Below, one piece after another: positions 59,160-64,000 of a stretch of 64,000 nucleotides of DNA. The position numbers and the translations under genes were made by a program. Source of the DNA: Paramarasmius palmivorus (lineage: Eukaryota; Basidiomycota; Agaricomycetes; Agaricales; Marasmiaceae); the NCBI GenBank assembly GCA_037176845.1, contig JAYKXP010000025.1, positions 1-64,000 on the forward strand, read 5' to 3'. Each line of letters begins with the position of its first letter. The first letter of the stretch is position 1. Below the pieces are notes generated by a model. That model was not told the origin of the DNA, did no database searches, and saw nothing but the letters and a program-made list of their open reading frames with translations.

Positions 59160-59560
59160 TCATGTGCCCTTCTTGTACAGTTCTAAGGAATCGGCGATTC
59201 CTATCCAATATATGATGTGTCGAATGTGACCTTTTGGCGATGCTGATGACTGTTCAAGTCGAAGAGTTTGACGCGGCAAAACCTGATCGTTGTCCAACTT
59301 CCACTCGCGCACGCCGTCACCAGAAGACGTGTCATACACGTTGACTACAGGCTTCCATCTCTGCACCACGAAGAGGCGTTTCTCATTGGCAGAGAACGAA
59401 ACCATGTGTGCGTCAGCACTTTGTATGGGGGCAACACCACACTGATTTCAACTTCCCAGACGGTGGTACGGCGAAAAGTATCCGCGTAGAGTTGTAGAGC
59501 TGCCAGCCTACAGCTAGGAGAAAAGGCGACTAGACGCGGCACGAACTCTTCGTATGACGC
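59160..59560 (-). pseudogene. Fragment of a second WD40-like gene
   Basis: Two frames carry matches to the middle of the 57-58.5 kb gene. VPRLVAFSPSCRLAALQLYA corresponds to CPVFSPDGKLAIL and RTTVWEVE to VVWHIED. Then, in a shifted frame, VSFSANEKRLFVVQRWK and VNVYDTSSGDGVREWK correspond to ISFSNDGKRLFVQREW and VYNTSTGDLVYEWK. The rest of the propeller and the signal peptide are missing. The upstream end abuts a GPHR-like gene piece. Confidence 0.65.
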
Positions 59561-60530
59561 GTAAGCTCCCACCGACGACTATACCGACTAACACCAGGTT
59601 GAGTTGACGCATCAGACCCCCAACGAATGAAGGAGAGAAAGAAGGAACGAGCGAGGTGATGAGGTTCGTTAGGATGTCTGGGTAATTCCTCTCCTTGTTG
59701 GGCGGAGGTAGAAGTAGATTCAGGACCGACTACAGGCGAGTGTGCGTTAGCTCCGAAATCGAACAAAGTAAGGAAATCGGAAGAAAGAAGGAAGGAAAGG
59801 AAAAGTGAACGTACAGCACACACCCTCCCCATACGATACACACCCAACGCAACTCTCAGCGTTTTCCGGACAACGCCTTTGGAAGCATTGTATCGCGCCT
59901 TGAGGTCTTCGAGATCAGAGGACATTTGGAGTTCAAGGGCTGTTAGACCGTCTAATTCGAGTTTATCTGTTTTTCTCTGTTGTTAGTCTGGTGTGCGTGT
60001 ATGTAGGTGAATGGGAAGCGCACCGTCATCGCGTGTGAATGCTTTTGTCTGCTCCATCTCGATGTTGGGGAGGTGGTAGTGGAGGTGGAAGGTCGATCAC
60101 GAGCAGCTTGGAGATCTTGACGGATTCTGTCGAGCGAACGTTGAGCGGAGGCGATTTCGTGTCGTGTCAGTGGAGGTCTACCATTCCAACGTGTTAGTTT
60201 ACTAGATGTATAATCACGAGAAAGATACGTACCTTCCCCAAGAGCTAATCCAAGAACCTAATCCTTCGACGACACCCACGCCAGAGAGTATACCTGGTAT
60301 GACAGTCCCTAGGACGATAAGACGTGCGAGGATAGTCGTGTATATACCCGTAAATGAGGTGGTATTAGGTACGGGGATGAGAGATATAACGTGGGCGTAT
60401 AACCCTATAAGGATCAGAAGGGGTACTGGTTTACCTGTCTTCCGCAGTCAGCCCAAGAACCCCAAAAAAGCAAGAAAGGGCACCTCCACCGAAACCAAGT
60501 CAAGCACCAACAGCCGGTCCACCCAATAAA
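59550..60530 (-). pseudogene. Truncated GPHR/ABA_GPCR-like membrane protein gene
   Basis: One exon has PVPLLILIGLYAHVISLIPV, LARLIVLGTVIPGILSGVG and GLGSWISSWGR. The next has PLTRHEIASAQRSLDRIRQD and LQAARDR. The last ones have ELDGLTALELQMSSDLEDLK, KGVVRKTLRVALGVYRMGRV, SVLNLLLPPPNKE and LMRQLNLVLVGIVVGGSLRV. These match, in order, the transmembrane, helical and TM blocks of Golgi pH regulator / abscisic-acid GPCR-like proteins (LSGFGAV...; ALE..L; Y..YRVWRV; LVGIII.TSIRG). After RVI the sequence turns into the WD40-like fragment, and the C-terminal TM helices are absent. The N-terminal exons (60.53-60.95 kb) were not resolved. It is probably non-functional. Confidence 0.6.
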
Positions 60531-60959
60531 GCCAGGCCAATGAGGTAAGATAGGGAAATCCGCCAGTGGATTAGACGTGTGTAGGGATCTAGGATATCCA
60601 GGGATTGGAAGATGGAGAGTCGGAGACGTGACGAGGAATGAGGAATGTGCTGTGATTGGGTTAGTAGTAGGTGTTGGAGGTGTTGGGGTAGGCTTACCGT
60701 ATGAGAATGATCTCAATCGCAAGGTGTACATGCATGTAGTGACATTGAGGGCTACGTGGTCATCGAGGAAGAAGGCAAGCGTGCATTTAGCGCCCAGGGT
60801 CCAGGTGACGTCGCGGCTCTTTTCGAAACCACCATGTTGGTATTTTTGCAAGGAACACCTAGATGAGAATTTGGGCATCGCAGTTGGCCATGAACGAGGA
60901 TAGGTACGTTTCTGATTCTGTCTCTTGCAACATCTACTTTGAACGTTGAACAACGTGCT

Positions 60960-61600
60960 TCACTGCTAGCTGGACCTGTTAGATGTTTGACCTTCTCATA
61001 TGCGGAATATCGTCGTTCCATGTTTCCAGGACCCAGAACCGGTTACTCTCGCGTTATAAAGGGTCGAAGAGAATAGCGGGGCCTCACGGATGTGTATCTG
61101 ACCACTCTTATGTTGTGTTTTGCTGAAGTTGACAGGACCAGATCATGACTTTGAACAGCGGCCATGACTTCGGAAAGGTTTTGGTGTTGCTATGAAGGGA
61201 CAGACCCTCAGCTCGGAGTCGTTCCGCAGAAGGTGCTCAAACATCACGGTCAAAACAAGCCCTTTCTTTCCCTGTATATTGGCCATACAATGTCGGTAGC
61301 AGCAGTTTACCCAAGTCTCAGCAGCGCCGATAGCTGCTGTACTCCATGCCCATACGTTAGCCATCCCCATTGTAGAACTAAAGCACGTCAGCATACCGCT
61401 GGACCCACAACCAACGCACATCTTCGCCAAACCACGCCTCTCGGTCTGGGGCATCGTATCTCTACTACCTACCGGTTCTTTACCTCCATTCCTCAAGTAC
61501 AATCGCATCTTATACTTAAATGGACGGTACACAATCACAATCCAGCAGCGATAGAGACGTCTCAAGGTACGGGCTACCATTCGTCCTAGATGGAGGAATC
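60960..61600. other. Spacer before a decayed eEF1Bγ copy
   Basis: An open frame of about 141 codons on plus (61164-61589) and a longer one on minus overlap and match nothing I know. The 5' part of the decayed eEF1Bγ copy is expected here but is not recognisable. Confidence 0.3.
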
Positions 61601-61639
61601 TCATGGTTTTGCAGTTTGACGACGACAACAAGATCTTTC

Positions 61640-62460
61640 ATAAACGTCTCCAATCCTGGAGCAGCAGGTACCTAGCGCCTCCCAAGCTTGTCAATCCCGT
61701 CGAGTTTATGTCGGGCACCGCGCCTTCGACCTCGACTACAGCATTAGGTTCTTCAGTCATAGCTGCCAGGTTGCTTCTCTGGCACCCAGTGCCAGCCGCC
61801 CCAGCATCATCCCCAAAGAATCCGCTCTCGTTGACCAACAGTCTCACCTCCGAGACCGAGTTTGACATCCCTTCTTCCCTAATAACATCGATGTGCTACG
61901 GTGTCATCGCCTACTCCCCGTCTCACGCACGCTCACTACCCTTAACACCCACTTTACCGTCAACACCCACCTCTTCGGTAAACGCCTCACACTCAGACCT
62001 CGTTTTCGCGTCTCTCGTTCAAAAAACTGTTCAAACCTTCGATAAGGAACTGCGCGAGAAATTCGTTGCGGTCAATAGGCATTTCGAGGCTGTCGTCAAT
62101 CAACCAAGGTGAAGGATATCTTGAGGAGTGTGGCATACGCAGAGAAGGCTACTGCTCTCACTTCTCCTTGACCCAAGGCGGTGAAGGAGGAGAAAGAGGC
62201 AGACGACGGGCCTGACGATGAACCTGTTATGCTTGCTATACCCGCTGAACCTAAAGTCAAGAACCCACTCGATGATCCACCAAAATCGTGCTTCCACTTG
62301 GAAGATCGGAAGAGAGCGTGTTCCGACAAGGATACTAGTGGTGATGGGGGTTCGTTGGTGTAGTTCTATGAGGGGTATGTGTCCTCTCCTTATGGTTTTC
62401 TACGTACAAAGTGGACGTTTACCAACGACGACGACAGCTTCGACAAATCCAGCTCCTTGA
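61640..62460 (+). pseudogene. Decayed eEF1Bγ copy
   Basis: Recognisable blocks with stops and shifts between them are [38 protein letters not shown], then [52 protein letters not shown] and the VFYEG-like exon end. ADLV is altered and the thioredoxin part is nearly lost. It retains linker and EF1G-domain start, so it derives from a full-length gene, not from the GST-only copies. It faces glutaminase copy D tail to tail. Confidence 0.75.
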
Positions 62461-62536
62461 TGTGCTGAAGACACGTAACGCTCCCTCATCAATGCCGGCC
62501 CGATCACAAGGGGTGAATTTAACATGTAAATAGTTA

Positions 62537-64000
62537 TCATGATAGAAAAGAGGGGTTGGTGCGATACGAGGGCGGGGACCCTAACTGCAGGTCCAGGATG
62601 CTGCGTCTCAAGTGTTCAATCATGTTCCTCAACTGCGTATCGTCTGTAAAGTTGCTATCGGATGTACGTCCTGCATCGGATGAAGATGGTGGTCCGAATC
62701 TAGTACGAGCACCCCGGGTCGCTATGTCTCCTTGTAGGTAAGAGGTTGCGTCCAAATCCGCCAGTTGATGGGTTTGTCTTGGAGGGTCTCGATCGGAGTG
62801 ATGAGAATTAACTTGACGCTGTAGCTGTCCTTTTTGTATGGTATACGGTTCGATATGATAAATGGAAAGGGAATCTTCGGGCCCGTTCACTGGGACGTTC
62901 CGAGACGAACTCTTGCCAAACCGGAAAAACGTCGTTATCCTACTCCCTTGCTGGTATAGATCCCGTGCATGAGTAAAATTTTTGTGTCGGTGCAAAAGCA
63001 GGAGTGCAACAGCGATTGTGATGAGGCTGGCTACACCAACACCAATCCCAACTTGTGGACCGATGCTAAGCTTGGTCTTTTTTTGACTTGGACTGTGAGG
63101 CCTGTGAGGTCTCAGACTGGGTGTGCTACCCGAGGGTCCTGTAAGCTTATTGGGAAGGCTAGAGGTAGTCTGTCAGCCCCATGCTGTAATAATTATGACA
63201 ATCAGGCACATACTTCATCGACAATAGACCGAACGCAGCTCCCTGTGCAGGACTTGACGATGAGAACATCAGGAGCTGTCGGCTGATGGACCTATGAACA
63301 CTACTTACCTGGCATATCCAGAAACAGCCTTTTCGCCCTGAGTACTGTATTCTGATGGAAAAGGCGTGAGTCCTGGCTCAGTATTATCGATAGACTTTCT
63401 ATAGACTCCCCGGAGGAGAGCATCTCGAGCCTTGGTAGCGATTGCAGCAGTTAACATTGTCCAGTCTATGCGAACAATGAGTATACACTGGAACCACAGA
63501 ACATCATTTACCTACGAGACTTTGCTACACTGATGTTGCTGTCAAAAGGCAGCCCAAACTTGTAATTATTCCCTGTAGTATTCGTGTCACTTGACTTGGA
63601 TATGAAAGGTCAAGAATGGGACATACCTGATTGCATCAAGTTGATATAGAATCTATCCTGGATATCATAGACCTGTTCAGTACAGTCATTCACATTCCAC
63701 TGAAAGCTGCACTTATGTTGCGTTCTCACCTCTTGGCTGACTAGCTTCATACCTAACAATTTATCCGCGAATAGATTATAGATCATGCCCCATGAATCTG
63801 AGTTATAGGAGGACGCTAAATGCCCGTTGACAATTGCTGCGTGTTCCCAATCTTTAATCCAAGTTACCGCTTGCTTCTAAAGGGCCTAATAGTCAGAGGA
63901 TGACATTCTTTAACAATATGACCACTGTACTTGGTATTTCTTCGCGTCATCCACTTTCCCAAGAGTATCGCTAATCTCAGCCATCGCTCGAACTCCAATG
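62537..64000 (-). CDS. Glutaminase A-like protein (copy D), cut by the window edge
   Basis: This is the 3' half of a minus-strand relative of copies B and C. From the right edge inward come GVRAMAEIS (last bases of the window), the HLASSYNSDSWGMIYNLFADKLLG block at 63.76-63.83 kb, FGLPFDSN, DWTMLTAAIAT at about 63.45 kb, and the SPAQGAAFGLL block near 63.25 kb. A membrane segment follows (VGIGVGVASLITIAVALLLL), then a tail of about 140 residues (RNVPVNGPEDS, YHIEPYTIQKGQLQRQV, LRNMIEHLRRSILDLQ, PPSYRTN), stop at 62537. Introns sit where B and C have them. No break was seen in this part, so the gene may be functional. Its tail is the most diverged of the readable copies. Confidence 0.75.

Noticed and set aside
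1..64000. CRISPR arrays, bacterial operons, rRNA or LTR retrotransposons
   Set aside because: No regularly spaced direct repeats, no rRNA-like stretches, and no reverse transcriptase or integrase motifs (YXDD, HHCC) were found. The gene structure is eukaryotic throughout.

Overview
The window looks like nuclear DNA of a mushroom-forming basidiomycete (Agaricomycete). The reasons are very short GT..AG introns (about 50 nt, up to 15 or more per gene), a laccase, a KDZ-type transposase with its CxC2 cysteine cluster, and a PsiD-like decarboxylase. Genes are sparse on the far left and are mixed with decayed copies and repeats.

Layout. 1-4.4 kb: no gene recognised. 4.4-22.1 kb: a repeat-built cluster of glutaminase A-like (GtaA family) genes. 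It holds a decayed minus-strand copy (A), two apparently intact plus-strand genes (B at 12.3-15.9 kb, C at 17.3-20.9 kb) lying in a roughly 5-kb tandem duplication, and a GST-only copy of elongation factor 1B-gamma (eEF1Bγ) convergent to C. 22.35-24.6 kb: a small GtaA fragment, then the only full-length eEF1Bγ gene. 25.2-26.8 kb: a 300-bp MITE inserted at the end of a gene whose helical product resembles HeLo/MLKL-like N-terminal domains of fungal NLRs.

27.56-42.78 kb: one 15.2-kb KDZ DNA transposon. It has long terminal inverted repeats, subterminal arrays of the palindrome ATAATTAT, a many-exon transposase and about six further gene-like segments of unknown function. This is the strongest candidate for an under-described system in the window.

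42.8-64 kb: a phi-type glutathione S-transferase, a complete laccase, a shortened PNPOx-like flavoprotein gene, a PsiD-like/PSD-like decarboxylase, a secreted WD40-like protein, and a junction joining part of a GPHR-like membrane protein gene to part of a second WD40-like gene. Two more eEF1Bγ/GtaA convergent pairs lie here, one badly decayed at 54.7-56.6 kb and one at 61.6-64 kb that runs off the right edge.

The recurring theme is an eEF1Bγ copy facing a GtaA copy tail to tail. Parts of this pair occur about five times in different states of decay, so the pair seems to have spread as a segmental unit. All exon structures were read by eye from splice-site and homology logic. No alignment or database search was run.
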